From assembly GCF_902635505.1 (NCBI RefSeq), contig NC_045432.1, positions 70,067,823 through 70,131,822 on the forward strand: a DNA stretch of 64,000 nt, written 5' to 3'. This document shows positions 21,066-32,837 of the stretch, in pieces. Each line of letters begins with the position of its first letter. The first letter of the stretch is position 1. The DNA is from Sarcophilus harrisii (Eukaryota > Chordata > Mammalia > Dasyuromorphia > Dasyuridae). The notes beneath the pieces are model-generated. The model was not told the DNA's origin. It saw only the letters and a program-made list of their open reading frames with translations, and did no database searches. Position numbers and translations under genes: made by a program.

Positions 21066-21861
21066 TTTGATAATCACCCATTTGCTGGTGTGGTGCTGCA
21101 TGCCCAGAATCCTCCTGTCATGTATTGGGGAAGAGGAACACTCACAGAACATTTAATTCCCTAATGCCAAGCATGATGTCTGGCACAGAAAAGCTGTGTT
21201 CAAGAAATGACTGTTTCAAGAGACAAGGTAGAGGGGTAGTAGGGGATGGGGGAGCATGATTTCAGTATTCCCCCTAGAGCTAGAACAGAAAGGGAGAAGA
21301 GGCAATAAGGCTGCATTAGTGGAAACTGATGAGACTATGGCCTGATCTAAAATGGAGTGAAAAGAATTAGAACAATTTGTAGAATGACAAAGATTTCAGA
21401 GAAAAACAACTTTGAAACACTTCCAAACACTGACTAATGCAATCATTCCATGAGTCTAGAGGAGTGAGATGAATCATGACACCTCCCTCCTGCCAAAAAG
21501 GTGACAGATTTAAAATGCAGAACGAGATACAGTTTTGGACGTGATAGAGGAGGGAATCTGTTTTGCTGTACTGTGTGTGTTTGTTGTGAGGTTGGGTTTT
21601 TTTTAATTGTTCAATTGGGGAGGAAAAAGGAGAGAAAGTGCTCATAAAAATAAATACCAATTTACAGTCCCTGTCCTCAAAAAGCCTACATTGCAACATT
21701 CCAGTGAATTCATGAGCCTTTACCTGGTTGAGATGAAAGGCTGGGGCCTAGGCTTTCCATCAATCTTTGCCTCCCCATCATTTCTTTGTAATAGATTTCA
21801 TAATTTAAAAAAACCCCTCAACTTTTACCTAAAAAGGGGTCTGTGTACTTTTAAGATGAAT
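21066..21861. other. unannotated sequence
   Basis: Small overlapping ORFs occur on both strands with no support. No repeat is recognised. Confidence 0.35.
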
Positions 21862-21945
21862 GGAAATCAGTCCACAAACATTTATCAAGGGCCTACTGTA
21901 TGCCAAACACTATATTAAGTAAGTTAGAGGTACAAAAACCTCATC
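21862..21945 (+). mobile_element. MON1/MIR-like SINE fragment
   Basis: CAAACATTTATCAAGGGCCTACTG, then ATGCCAAACACTATATTAAG. This is the head of the family described at 9815. Confidence 0.5.
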
Positions 21946-21974
21946 ATTCAATTGAAATCACTCCAGATGTAGTT

Positions 21975-22630
21975 ACTGACAATCTCTTCCTGGCCAAATC
22001 TAAGGACATTTTCTCCATCCTCATTCCTCTTGAATTCTCTTCCAGCCTCAATCATCCTCTCTTGGATGCTCCTTCCAATGCTTTTGTGACACTTTCTTCT
22101 CCTGGTTCTGCTCCTGTGAGTCTGACCACTCCTCTTCATTCTCCTTGGCCAGATCTTTATCAAGGTCATGCCCACTAACCATGAGCATCTCCCAAGGCCT
22201 GTCCTGGACCCTATTTTCTTCTGCCTCTGTATCACCTGGTGAACTTGGATCCAATCCCATGGGGTCAAATATATGCACATGACTATCATTTCTATAGATA
22301 TAGTCCAAAACCCTTTTCTGTTTCAGTCCCACATCACCCATGATTTTTGGACATTTCCTACTGCTGGTTGAAAATAGAACTTCCTGTTTTTCTCCCCAAA
22401 CTCCTTCTTCCCGATGAGCCATTACCATTCTCCCAGTCTGTTAAGAATGAATCTTAGTATTATTCTCAACTCCTTGACCCTATATATCCAATTTGTTGGC
22501 TGAGCTTTTCATTTCTCCCTTCACAACCGGTTATAAAGTGGATCCATCTGTCCTCAAATTTCTCTGCCTTTGGCTTATGTGATCCTTCCTTCCCCACCCC
22601 CCATCTCCAGGAAAGCCAGGAAAGCCCATT
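21975..22630 (+). mobile_element. L2 LINE, ORF2 region
   Basis: Ordered motifs match the L2 reverse-transcriptase C-terminal part: CACTTTCTTCTCCTGGTTCTG, ATGAGCATCTCCCAAGGCC, TCCTGGACCCTATTTTCTT and CAATCCCATGGGGTCAAAT, continuing to TCTTAGTATTATTCTCAACTCC. The antisense ORFs over it are shadows. Confidence 0.65.
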
Positions 22631-23317
22631 ATGGATACAGCTCATCATTCCAGGTTAGACAAGAAGGGCAGGATGTTGTTTCTTGAAGAATGCACTTTTT
22701 GTCTATGCTGAGGAAGGACATCCAAACCTGTTATCAGCTTACTTGATTCTTTAGAAGTTAGAGGTATGAGGTGATGATGATGATGATGAGATGCAGAGTG
22801 ATTGCATTCATTTGATGGAGGGGGTCAGACAGAAGACAGATGACAGGAACAGAAGTGGTAAACCTGAGGAAATTTCAGGAGCTGGAGGGAGAGGCTACGA
22901 TTTTGACCTTTTGTTTTTTGCCCAGTCTCTGTCCTGGCTGTAAAACTTTCTCATGCATTTCTAGTTTCATCAGAACGAGCTTTTATAATAAGATACCACA
23001 TTTTCCATAATAAGCTAATCACCGCTCTCATAAACCATAGGTACTAATCCCCGTCCTTACCTGCAACACAAAAATAATTGGCAACATGCAAAGAGCACTT
23101 GACAACTCCAGTAATGAAGACTGAACACCAGTACTAGGACCAAATAATTTGGAAGTTAGCAACGAAGAGACTAAAACAGAAGTAGAAGTAGACCGAGAAC
23201 TACTTATAAATAACAGCTTACAGCTTAAAGTACCATCAATGATGGTTTCTGTTGCTTAATTACTTTAGTGTTTACAGGTCCAACTCTCATAACTTTATTC
23301 ATCTTGTAAAAACGTAT
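22631..23317. other. unannotated sequence
   Basis: Contains a short (GAT)n run near 22771-22790. No gene or repeat family is recognised. Confidence 0.35.
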
Positions 23318-24276
23318 TCTGCTCAAAGTTTTTTGTTTTTTGTTTTTTACTTTTTTTCTTTCTTTTTTTTTTTATTTAATAGCCTTTTATTTACAGGTTA
23401 TATGTATGGGTAACTTTACAGCATTAACAATTGCCAAACCTCTTGTTCCAATTTTTCATCTCTTACCCCCCACCCCCTCCCCCAGATGGCAGGATGATCA
23501 GTAGTTGTTAAATATATTAAAATATAAATTAGATACACAATAAGTATACATGACCAAACCGTTATTTTGCTGTACAAAAAGAATCAGACTCTGAAATATT
23601 GTACAATTAGCCTGTGAAGGAAATCCAAAATGCAGGTGGGCATAAATATAGGGATTGGGAATTCAATGTAATGGTTTTTAGTCATCACCCAGAGTTCTTT
23701 CTCTGGGTGTAGCTGGCTCAGTTCATTACTTCTCCATTGGAAATGATTTGGTTGATCTCGTTGCTGAGGTTGGCCAGGTCCATCAGAACTGGTCATCATA
23801 TAGTATTGTTGAAGTATATAATGATCGATCTCCTGGTCCTGCTCATTTCACTCAGCATCAGTTTGTGTAAGTCTCTCCAGGCCTTTCTGGAATCATCCTG
23901 TTGGTCATTTCTTACAGAACAGTAATATTCCATAATATTCATATACCACAATTTATTCAGCCATTCTCCAACTGATGCGCATCCACTCAGTTTCCAGTTT
24001 CTGGCCACTACAAACAGGGCTGCCACAAACATTCGTGCACATACAGGTCCCTTTCCCTTCTGTATGATCTCTTTGGGATATAAGCCTAGTAGTAACACTG
24101 CTGGATCAAAGGGTATGCACAGTTTGATAACTTTTTGAGCATAGTTCCAAATTGTTCTCCAGAATGGTTGGATTTGTTCACAACTCCACCAACAATGCAT
24201 CAATGTCCCAGTTTTCCCACATCCCCTCCAACAATCATCATTATTTTTTCCAGTCATCTTATCTGCTCAAAGTTTT
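23318..24276 (-). mobile_element. 5'-truncated L1 with intact target duplication
   Basis: The target duplication tctgctcaaagtttt is exact at 23318-23332 and 24262-24276. A T-rich tail at the left marks the 3' end. The 3' UTR spans about 23380-23795. ORF2 C-terminus (24257-23796) ends with the L1 cysteine-rich motif C-x3-C-x7-H-x4-C, in DDCWRGCGKTG and LMHCWWSCEQ. It then has FDPAVLLLGLYPKE and MFVAALFVVARNW. Truncated at about 24261, so it has no promoter, ORF1, endonuclease or RT. Confidence 0.92.
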
Positions 24277-25034
24277 AAAAACAAATGGTAAAAATATTTT
24301 TTTCTACATTATTGGGGAAAAGAAAATGCAAAATAAATGGGAAAAAATGTACTCTATAATTTGGTATGCTGCACATGAATAGTGGTAGTAGTGTGTTAAA
24401 GTCATATAATAAGGAAATAACAGAAAAAAAACATGCCCAGAAATAATGGAAACAAAGGGTGGAGTAAAAACTAGTAGACTTTGCACATCACTAAAAAGAA
24501 ACTCTAGCTTAAACCAAAGAACACTGTATCGACCAAGTTCCACAGTTTTAGCATCCAAAGCAAAATATACTAAGCAGCAAGAAGGAAGCAATTCACATCT
24601 TTAAAAGTGTACCATATGTTATGCAGAAGACAATCATAACCAAAAATTTCCAAAAAGCTTAACAGGAAAAGGGAGAATGCCTGGCATCCTATAGTTAATT
24701 ACCTTCCCTGCAAAACTAGGCCTGATGATAAAAGATAGCTTTCTGTGAGGTTGCAAAATCCCATTCTTTCCTATTCAGAAATCCACTGCTCTATGGGCAT
24801 TTTATATCCAAATTGACCAAGTGGCTGAAACTTAACAGGGTGAAGTTATGTTTGCTTGAATGCAAGTAAACCAGAAAAGGTGATTCAGTGTTAACATGTT
24901 TTTAGAAGGTTATGAGTCTTTTGTAGATTTTTAATATCATGTAATAAAAACAGCACTGAAAACAAAAGCAAAATCCAGGCCCAAATAGAGACTTAAAATG
25001 CTAATTAGTGAATCGAAACCATCAGAGAATGGAA
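24277..25034. other. unannotated AT-rich sequence
   Basis: No gene or recognisable repeat is present. A small minus ORF (24304-24591) is AT-driven. Confidence 0.35.
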
Positions 25035-25640
25035 TTCTTGAGTTATGACCCCACAGTCATTAAATTGGCAAAGATAGCAAAAGATGGAAAAATTTAAGGC
25101 TGGGGGGGGGGGGTGCAGTGATTGGGAAAAATGGACAAGTTGATCCACTGCTGGTAGAGCTTTAGGTTGGTTCATTTGTTTCAGAAAACAAGAGTTATAC
25201 AAGAAAAGTTCCAAAACTGTCCATACATTTTGACCCCGTGATCCTGGGTTTGGACTTCTACCCCAAGGGTATTTTTGACAATAAGAAAAGATCCATCTGA
25301 AGGAAAAGACTCATAGCAGCACTATTTATAATCACTAAGAGTTGGAAATAATCTGCATGCTCAGTGATTGCAGAGTGGCTGAATAGACTGAGGTATGTGA
25401 ATGCTCCAGACTATTACTGTTCCTTAAGGAATGGTGAACGTGAAGAATTCAAAGAAATATGGGAAGGCCTGTACAAAGTGATGCTCAGTGAACCGAACCA
25501 GAATGAAAGAACATTATACACAATGACTCTAGCCACGTCCGTGAAGACAAATTTAAAGGGTTACAAAACCTTGACTAAGCACATTGGACAATGGTGGGAG
25601 TATAGAAGGGCGAGTCCAAGCCCTTTTACTTAAATATTTG
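25035..25640 (+). mobile_element. L1 ORF2 C-terminus (older subfamily)
   Basis: The plus strand shows the cysteine-domain region and then MIAEWLNRLRYVN, PDYYCSLRNG and YKVMLSEPNQNERTLYTMT. These correspond to ORF2 C-terminal motifs, but with sequence unlike the younger copies. A G12 run lies at 25102-25113 inside it. Confidence 0.75.
25102..25113. repeat. G12 homopolymer
   Basis: Uninterrupted G12 within the L1 fragment. It is a likely site of assembly or length error. Confidence 0.8.
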
Positions 25641-26495
25641 AGGCAATCGTACGTGTGTGTTGGGGGAAGCATTCACTTGTGAGTGTACTGGTGTTCTGTA
25701 TAATGTGTTGAAGCAAAATTGATCAGTGAAAAGCCCCCACTGCTGTCCCCCACACATATGTGCAGATACTCAGACATGATAGGCCTAGAGTAAGAACCTT
25801 GAGCATGTCCCTGGGAGCACTCTGGAAGGCCCCCTTCCATTAGAAGGAGATGGATCGCAGTGTGACTGCTGGGCCAGACAATTAAAGACTTGGTGTTCAG
25901 TGTACTAACCATAGGCCACACTAGCATAATCACAGCCTAATTCCTTTGGGGGGCACTGAGGATCACAAATTGACCATGGTGGTTCTACACTCCCCCCCCC
26001 CCAACTCAATGTTAATACCTGAATCATAACGTGATGCTGAGAGGTATAAAAGAAGCAATCAGAGGACAAGGAGGCAGGCTGATTTAGCACCACCAGTCAT
26101 GGCAAATCCCTTCTCTATCTCTGCTGTACCTACAATTGTTTGCATCATTTCCTAGTGGAATGAGCACACAGTGTTGATAAGTTTCCCCAGACAGTCAGGC
26201 CTGCACAGGATTTTCCCACATCCCAGCTCACTTAACGGAATCAAATGGCTTGATTAGGCTCATGAAAATAACCTACATATCAAAAAGCTGTTCTCAATGT
26301 CTGTTACAGCTGCCCAAGGGAGAAGAGTAGCCTACTATTCTGCCACTTGTACTATCACTCTGGAGATTTGGGGGTAGGAGACCTGGAGCAGCCCATCTCC
26401 TGTCTTCTTTGGCATGTTTGAACCCCCTGGGCTTCAACTTCCTTCTCTTTGAGCCTCTGGGATTCTCTGTTTTCTCCCAAAGCTACATAGTAGGT
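25641..26495. other. unannotated sequence
   Basis: No gene is recognised. A C-rich run (TCCCCCCCCCCC) lies near 25991. Confidence 0.35.
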
Positions 26496-26650
26496 CCTCC
26501 TCCCTCCCCCATGAGCTTGTTTCTATTTCACACATATTTGCTTCTTGTCCTTTCTGAAAGGAACCGAAGCTCCTCGAGGACAGGGACTGTTTTATTTTTG
26601 TCTTTGCATCCCAGCACCTGGAAGAGCACTGGGAAAATACCTTAAGAAAT
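26496..26650 (+). mobile_element. L2 LINE 3' end
   Basis: GAAGCTCCTCGAGGACAGGG, then GTCTTTGCATCCCAGCACCTG, then GAGCACTGGGAAAATACC. This is the conserved L2 tail with its 'ctccttgagg-agggactg' and 'cagcacctag' words. Confidence 0.7.
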
Positions 26651-28394
26651 GGTGACTGAGTAAGAGAAGAGCATCTACCTTCCCTGACACAGATGTGATG
26701 GGGGCACAGCATGTGGGCTCTGGGATGACTTTTCAACCTTGAGAATTACTCAGCTGCCAACCTTTCCCCTCCTTCACCTCCACTGCCCCCGAATGCCTAG
26801 AAGGAGGGAAGTGGAGAACAGGCACAGTAGCAGGTTTATAGTTCTTTGGCAGAACAAAACATTTCAGCCAGTTGCGGGGGAGGATGTGACAAGTTCAAGT
26901 TCACCTGAGATTTTGAGATCATGGTAAAAAGAGGCAGACCCAAACTTAAATCATTGTACTAAAGAAATGATTTGGAGATCTCTCAGTGGTCCTAAGCTAG
27001 CCTAGTCAAATACATTCTAGAAAAGAGATGTGGAGATGAATTGAACCTTTAGCAAATGCACTGAGCCACTTCTCCACAGCACCCCCACCCCAATCCCATC
27101 TAAAGAGAAAGGGTCAAGAGGAAAGTTCCCTTTGCCTCCCTTCTTTAACACTTAGGAGCCACCGCAACCCAGCTTCTTGAGAGACTACTAGCAATCATTA
27201 GTCAAGAGTCAGACAAAATGTACGCCAATCAGTCTAACTAAGGGACTTGTAGGCACAAAGTCTTCCCTATTTTCTTCTCTAGGACTCAATGGACAAGATA
27301 CGCTTAAGCTGTCAGTTGAGAAGGGCAGGCTCCCAGATTGTTGTGGAGCCCGGGCTTCTGCCAGCTCTCCTTTGGGTTCTGATCACTCTCCCTCCTCCCA
27401 CTTGAGCTTCTGCTCATTCTCTGGAGGCAGATGACTATGCCTGCCATCTCCCAGAGTGACAGACAGCCTGTGTGTCCACTGGGCCTACTCATGCATTAAC
27501 AAGCAAGCTCCATTTTACACAGCATTTCTTTCGTTGGAATGAATAGATATTGAGGAGTTAAAGGGGCAAAAACTTACTCAAAATCCAATTTTCTGAAGCA
27601 TTCAAGCCGGATAAACAAACACCACCCGTGACGAGTGACCATTAAGTCCCCAAACCTTGGTTCCCATCTCCTCCCACTTAGCCAAAATCTACAATACTGC
27701 TTAGTGAGACCCAAGCAGATTGGAAAAAATCGCCCAGTGTCGTGGATCAAGAAAAGCAGCCGATGGCTCTAAGGCTCTCCACTCCAGTGAGAAATAAGGT
27801 TGGATTTGTGAGGCTTCAGGTCAGCTCAAACACAGATACTGCAGTAATTAGAAATGATTCTCTCGAGGTTTTTCTGCAGTCTTGCTAGGCAGTGCTAAGT
27901 CCCTTGAGAAGGAGGTGCCTGGTCAGTCTGGGCAACAGCACTACAGTGCCTTCAGACTGGCAGGAACCTATGGGAAAGTAAACTGGAGAAAGCCAAAGGA
28001 GGTATTGTCCCTAAAGGCAGCCCCATCAAGGATGCTGAAGGGAAAAGGGGGGAGGGCCCATCTTGAGCAAGATTTGGAATCCAATTGTTTAACAATTTGG
28101 CAGTCACCACCCACATTTTTTGGTGGTAATTTTTATTCTCAACCTCTGCGTTTCTGGAACAAAAGTGGATCTTAAAAGGGACAAAGAAAACTTCTGGGAG
28201 AGGTGTAATAATGACCTTCCTTCCAAGGTTGGGCCACAGGGTTAAGGGTTTTAAGGTCAAAGCAACTCTTGAAAACCATCTAAGGAGTTATAGAAGGGTT
28301 GAGATTTTTTTTTATCAAACTGTATACCCTCTTCTTAGCTTTTCTATGCGTGATCCCTTTCTTCCTGTAGATTCTCCTGAGATTAGTGATAGTC
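26651..28394. other. unannotated sequence
   Basis: Several small ORFs occur, none with coding support. No repeat family is recognised with confidence. Confidence 0.35.
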
Positions 28395-28490
28395 TTGATG
28401 GAGACAGTAGCCAGCGGCAGTCACTCTCTTATATTCCATTCCTCAGCACTTCAAACTCACCATGACTCAAACAGAACTCATTTTGCCTTC
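28395..28490 (+). mobile_element. L2 LINE fragment
   Basis: CACTTCAAACTCACCATGAC, then CAAACAGAACTCATTTTGCC. This matches the L2 ORF2 stretch 'cctcaaactcaacatgtc-aaaac-gaactcat'. Confidence 0.5.
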
Positions 28491-28635
28491 TTTCCTTCCT
28501 TCCTTTCCTCTCCATTTTTGTCTTCCTTCTTTCTTTTTCTATTTCTTCCATCCTTCCTCCCTTCATTCCTTCATTTCCCCCTTCTCTCCCTCCTTTCTGT
28601 GAAATTTCATGAAGTTTAACTCCTTTTTTTCTTCT
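28484..28635. repeat. polypyrimidine tract (TTCC-rich)
   Basis: About 150 nt are nearly all C/T on the plus strand, with repeated TTCC and TTTC units. Such strand-asymmetric tracts can adopt triplex structures. The long ORFs across it are compositional artefacts. Confidence 0.8.
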
Positions 28636-28754
28636 TCTGAAATGTACTCTCAATTAAAATAATTTCCCTGTGGAACCAAATGACTTCCTTAGAATTTCAA
28701 GGCTCTGTGATTTTCTAAGTGGAGATATTCCCTCCACTGATCAAATAAGTAAGT

Positions 28755-28880
28755 AAGCAGACATTCATTAGATGGCTGCTGTGTCGGGCATTTGTGCTCG
28801 GCACTGGGGATAAAGACTCAAAAGTATAATCTTTTCTGCCCTCAAGGAGCTTACATTCCCTGAGGGGAGACAGCTCGCAC
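28755..28880 (+). mobile_element. MON1/MIR-like SINE fragment
   Basis: CATTCATTAGATGGCTGCTGT, GGCACTGGGGATAAAGACTC and CCCTCAAGGAGCTTACATTC. Same family as 9815. Confidence 0.6.
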
Positions 28881-29264
28881 ATCACTGAGTGTTCCTAGTA
28901 CATCCAGGATAATTTTCAGGGAGAGGAAACATTAACAGCTGGCAGGGGAGGGGGGATGGCAGTGCTGGAGCTGGTGCTAGATCCCAACTGCTCTGTAACA
29001 TAGTACAGTAGATAGTTTTCCAAAGTACTATGTCCCCCAACATTACTAAGTGACCATCCCGGTCACAAGTCTATGAACATCCTCTAACAACAGACAGAAC
29101 TGGGCCTGAACTTGGAGCCTTTTCAACTTGCTAAGACCTGAGAGACCTTGTTCTCTGCTGCCACAGCCTTTGATAAGTTCTATACAAACTCTACAAGCAT
29201 CAGGGCAGGACATTTGATACTTAACAAGTAAATGTCATCGAGGGGGGGAGCTGAATCTGTGATT

Positions 29265-29395
29265 TTCTCTATGTGGGGAACTCCCAACATGGAAAATCTC
29301 TCCACTATGGTGGATGGGCATCTCTTCTATAAGGCATGGCCTGAGTTTCTCGGAGGCAATGACTCACCCGTAGTCACACAGAAGACACTGCCATA
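29265..29395 (-). mobile_element. CORE-SINE (THER type), minus strand
   Basis: Read on the minus strand it gives 'gtgtgac-', then 'ggagttccc', the same words as the plus-strand copies at 6640-6735 and 56750-56905. On the plus strand they appear as GTGGGGAACTCCCAACATGG, GGCAATGACTCACCCGTAGT and CACACAGAAG. Confidence 0.45.
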
Positions 29396-30239
29396 TTAGA
29401 AAAAGACAGTATGATATGTGGTAACTGCTGAAGGGAGTAAACTTCCTGTATTAAAGGGACACTCTGTCCTCTGAGGGCTTAGGCAGAACTATATGCCCTT
29501 TTTGACTAAGAAATGTTAATGATACTGTGAGAAGGACTGTCTGTACTGTGCACACCGGAGAACAATGATAATGCTTCCTTGAATGTGCCAGTGTGTTAGT
29601 CCCTGCCCTTCCTTAAGTGGGAAGCCACAAGTACTGGGAGAGCAAGTGCCTGGGCTGGAGACTTGGTAGGCTTCTCCAAAGGCTTCCTCACCTTCCATGA
29701 TTGCCAAGTGGCTGCTGTGAACCTGAGTGTGCCATTAATTTTATGCAAGGCTCATAGATTCTGTATATGAGACGCTGTTAAATATAAAAACAATGATTTA
29801 GCATAGTCAAGTGTTTTTCTACCTGAATTGGGATTAAAAATGCATTGGGTCAAGCCAAAAAAAAAGTGACCAAGTTATGGGAGAGTATCCACATTCCTGA
29901 ATGAATGTTGGTGTTCTGGAGCAAGTAAATGGTGCAACCTAACACATTTGCTTTAGACATGTGATATTCTAAATTGTCTGGTCCTTGTGAGGTGATGATG
30001 ACGTTGAGCTTTTTTTCTCCTAGAGACATTTTACCCGTCTTGCATGTGCCCTCCAGAATCCTTCCTTTGGACCAACCTTATTTCTAGGTAAAACAAGCAT
30101 GCTTCTTAGTGATGCTTAAGAGATAATGAAAGGATTCCTGGATCCTGATATCTTCCCAACACTTAATTCTTGCACCTGCAATTCCTCCATTTTTCTAAGC
30201 TCAGAAGATGCTCATGTGATTCAGGTCACCACAATAGGG
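29396..30239. other. unannotated sequence
   Basis: No gene or repeat is recognised. Confidence 0.35.
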
Positions 30240-30435
30240 GATTGTCAGATAGTAAACACTTCTTAAGCAGCTATCATGTGCCAGGTGTGATGTTAAGTTC
30301 TTGGGTCACAAAAAGGAAAGAGCTCACAATTTAAAGGGCAAACTGATTACTGATTTTTGATTGGGGGAGGAGGGACTTTCCAATTGGGAGTTCCCCTAGC
30401 TGGGGAAAAAACCCCACAGGTTCAGACTCCCACAA
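30240..30435 (+). mobile_element. MON1/MIR-like fragment plus THER-type tail
   Basis: 30240-30345 carries CTATCATGTGCCAGGTGTGAT and AAAGAGCTCACAATTTAAAG. 30358-30435 carries GGAGGGACTTTCCAATTGGG, AGTTCCCCTAGC and CCACAGGTTCAGACTCC, the tail words of THER-type SINEs. Two adjacent old fragments. Confidence 0.45.
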
Positions 30436-31464
30436 AATGACAATTATTTGCTAAGTGTCAGATGTGCTACCCTGATGCCTCACTGTAGACTTTGGAGAGA
30501 GCTTCTCAAAGGCTGTGCCAACAGAGAACCATGGATTATTGATTATTAACGGTTGCTGAATCCCTTGGGAAGAGGTAGGTCTTTGAGAATGTAGCAGAGA
30601 AGTAAATGCAGTTAGTTACCAGGGATGTGCTCTTTCCTTGCCCAGAACTTGTCTATTAGTTTGGCTTGGAGCCCAAGGACCCAGGTTTCGGTTCCAGAGG
30701 GAACACTTCCTGGAGATCTCAGGCCGGTCGCATGACCTGCTTGATCAGTAATCTCGTCACCCATCCAACCGTGGAGCATCGTTGCAGGGAAGCCATTTCA
30801 GACACTAGCATCTGTCCCCAATCTTAGCCAAGCTCAGACCTGTCCAGCAACTACCAGTTAAGACAAGTAGCTGAGAATCCTTGGCAGGCTCTGTGACTCA
30901 TTCACAAGTTCCTTCGGCTGAATGTTTTATCTTTGTAGGTGGGAATTCTGACCTTGAGCAAGTTAATGAATGTCTCTTTTTCTCTTGGTGTTCTCAAAAT
31001 CTGTCAAGTGAAAATAGAAATTCCGATCCTCCCAAGCTCACATGGTTATGAACGGAATAGAGGGTGCTAACATATGAGAAAGTCTGACCAATGTATAAAT
31101 TGCTACATAAAGCCCTGTGCTATGGAATTAATTGACCCACTAGTTTCTGTTATAAGTGCCTGGATGACAACACATTTCTCTTACACTCCACGTTCTGAAC
31201 AATCTCCTTCTCTAAAGTGCCTATGATCCAGAAAGAAGAACTTTCCCAGCGGTATTGGGAGACTGAATTGGGAACCAGGGAAGTCAAAAAGCTCAATCAA
31301 ATTCCATCCACAGTATATGAGGGTAGATCTAGGCTGGGAAAGCTGCGTGGATGGGCTTTTGCTTTTATGTAAGCATCCAAATGCAAAGAGGGCCCCAGGT
31401 AATGGGACAATCCTCCACTTTCTCTATGTTACAGTAGGACTTGTCCTCTGTCCCCTTAACTAGG
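30436..31464. other. unannotated sequence
   Basis: No gene is recognised. A faint tRNA-SINE-like order (TTGGCTTGGAGCCCAAGGAC, then AGGCCGGTCGCATGACC) near 30660-30740 is too weak to call. Confidence 0.35.
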
Positions 31465-31585
31465 CCACACTCGGTGTTTTGGCTCATCTTGTGTCCCCTT
31501 CCTAGAATGCCTATTGGGCCTTCAAAGTCCACCTTAATGGCATTCTAGGGAGGGGACACAAGATTAACCAAAGTACTGAGTGTGG
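31465..31585. repeat. inverted repeat, 47-bp arms
   Basis: The left arm (31465-31511) and the reverse complement of the right arm (31539-31585) match at 41 of 47 positions, with a 27-nt loop. Five of the six differences are transitions. Arm words include TCTTGTGTCCCC and CCTAGAATGCC. The loop sequence CTTCAAAGTCCACCTTAATG resembles L2 text, so one origin is two facing L2 fragments. It could also be a MITE or a microRNA-like precursor. Confidence 0.8.
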
Positions 31586-32559
31586 CACAGTGGGTGCAGA
31601 TATTATCTGCATGATATAGCACGGCACTTCTTTAAATTCCCATCAGCCAGAATTAGGAACTGCTTATTGCAGGGAATCTGAAATAAGACAAAGGAAAGAC
31701 ATTTTTCCAAGCCCACATAGCGTTAACAATCAACTGATAGATTAAGCAATTTTTTTCAGGTTCACACAGCAACTGTTTTGAGGGATTTTTGAAGTCATTT
31801 CTTCTTGACTCCAAAAGGGCATCCCTCTTGACTCCAAAAGGGCATCCCCCGATCCCCTCCATTTTATGGGTGTCAGGACAGCACTTCAGTCACACTTCAG
31901 TCACCCATGGCTCCCACTGCACTGCCAGCCCATCCCTATTTGCAGTCTGATATTGCTGAAATGCTGTCTCAAAAACAGACAGGTTTTTATGTATCTTACC
32001 CCAACTTTAAGCATGAACTCTGTTTACAAAATCTACAGGTGGCCATCCATCCTCTGCTTTCATGCCTCCAGGGACAGACAGCACCTTCTCCTTTTGGACT
32101 ACTGTATAAAGTCTACCCACTGGTGCTAGTTGTGGCCTCTGGGACTGAGGAAACCAAGTAAAAACCCCTTTGATTATTCTGAAGGTAGCATTCATTCCAT
32201 TCAGTTCTGTTCTCTTCAGCAATCATTTGTGACACAGCTGCTGGATGAAAAGCCTTGGAGAAAGTGCTAGGGGAAGGAGAACAAAGAGATTCGGATTCTC
32301 CTAAGTTTCCTGTGCTCCGAACTAAATCTCCCCAGCTCCCTCACCTCATTCTTGAACAGCAGTTTCAAGACCCTTCATTCCTCAGGCCCATCCTCCTCTG
32401 GATCAAATTTAGCTTGTGGTTGTATCTTCTTTCTTTCCTGCTTTATGGTTGTATGTGTGCCCATCTCTGCTCTCTAAAGAGCTCCTTGAGGCTCTGCCTG
32501 GAAGCTCCCTAGGGACTACTTTGGAGATGCTCCCTCCATAAATACTAATACAAATTAAG
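31586..32559. other. unannotated sequence with a small tandem duplication
   Basis: An exact 23-bp tandem duplication lies at 31803-31848. ORFs at 31866-32161(+) have no support. No repeat family is recognised. Confidence 0.35.
31803..31848. repeat. exact 23-bp tandem duplication
   Basis: Units at 31803-31825 and 31826-31848 are identical (TCTTGACTCCAAAAGG, then GCATCCC). The lack of divergence points to a recent event or an assembly slip. A smaller ACTTCAGTCAC doublet follows near 31884. Confidence 0.9.
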
Positions 32560-32722
32560 CCTCATCCCTTTTCACCTGAGAAATGTTCATGGGACCGCAG
32601 CTGAACGGGTATATAAATTAAGCAGAGAAATCAAATGTTTACTGAAAATAAATCGTTTCATGACCCCCACAATGAGTAACCCCATATGGATTACGAGCCA
32701 CAGTTTAAGAAGCTCTAAATGA
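32560..32722 (-). mobile_element. hAT-like short DNA transposon, family 1 copy B
   Basis: TTTTCACCTGAGAAATGTTC, GCAGAGAAATCAAATGTTTAC, TTTCATGACCCCCACAATGA, ACCCCATATGGATTACGAG and CACAGTTTAAGAAGCTCT. The last word reversed gives the AGAGCTTCTTAAACTGTGG terminus typical of non-autonomous hAT elements. It looks nearly full length. Copy A lies at 7010-7165. Confidence 0.6.
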
Positions 32723-32819
32723 CCTAGCATTGGGTAGGATTTGAGTGCCAGGAGCATGGGATCAGGACATAGGAACAGTTCTTAGGCACTCTCTATGGAA
32801 AAAAAGTTCTTGTAAAGAG

Positions 32820-32837
32820 TTTTTTTTTTTTTTTTTT
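32820..32837. repeat. T18 homopolymer
   Basis: Uninterrupted T run followed by A-rich sequence. It may be the reversed tail of a degraded retroposon, but no body is recognised. Confidence 0.7.

Noticed and set aside
22048-22428. 126- and 113-aa minus ORFs
   Set aside because: Antisense shadows of a plus-strand L2 fragment.
23796-24257. 153-aa minus-strand ORF as a host gene
   Set aside because: It is the C-terminus of L1 ORF2, with the L1 cysteine motif and a target duplication around the insertion.
28386-28653. Ser/Phe/Leu-rich plus ORF and Glu/Lys/Arg-rich minus ORF
   Set aside because: Compositional artefacts of the polypyrimidine tract.
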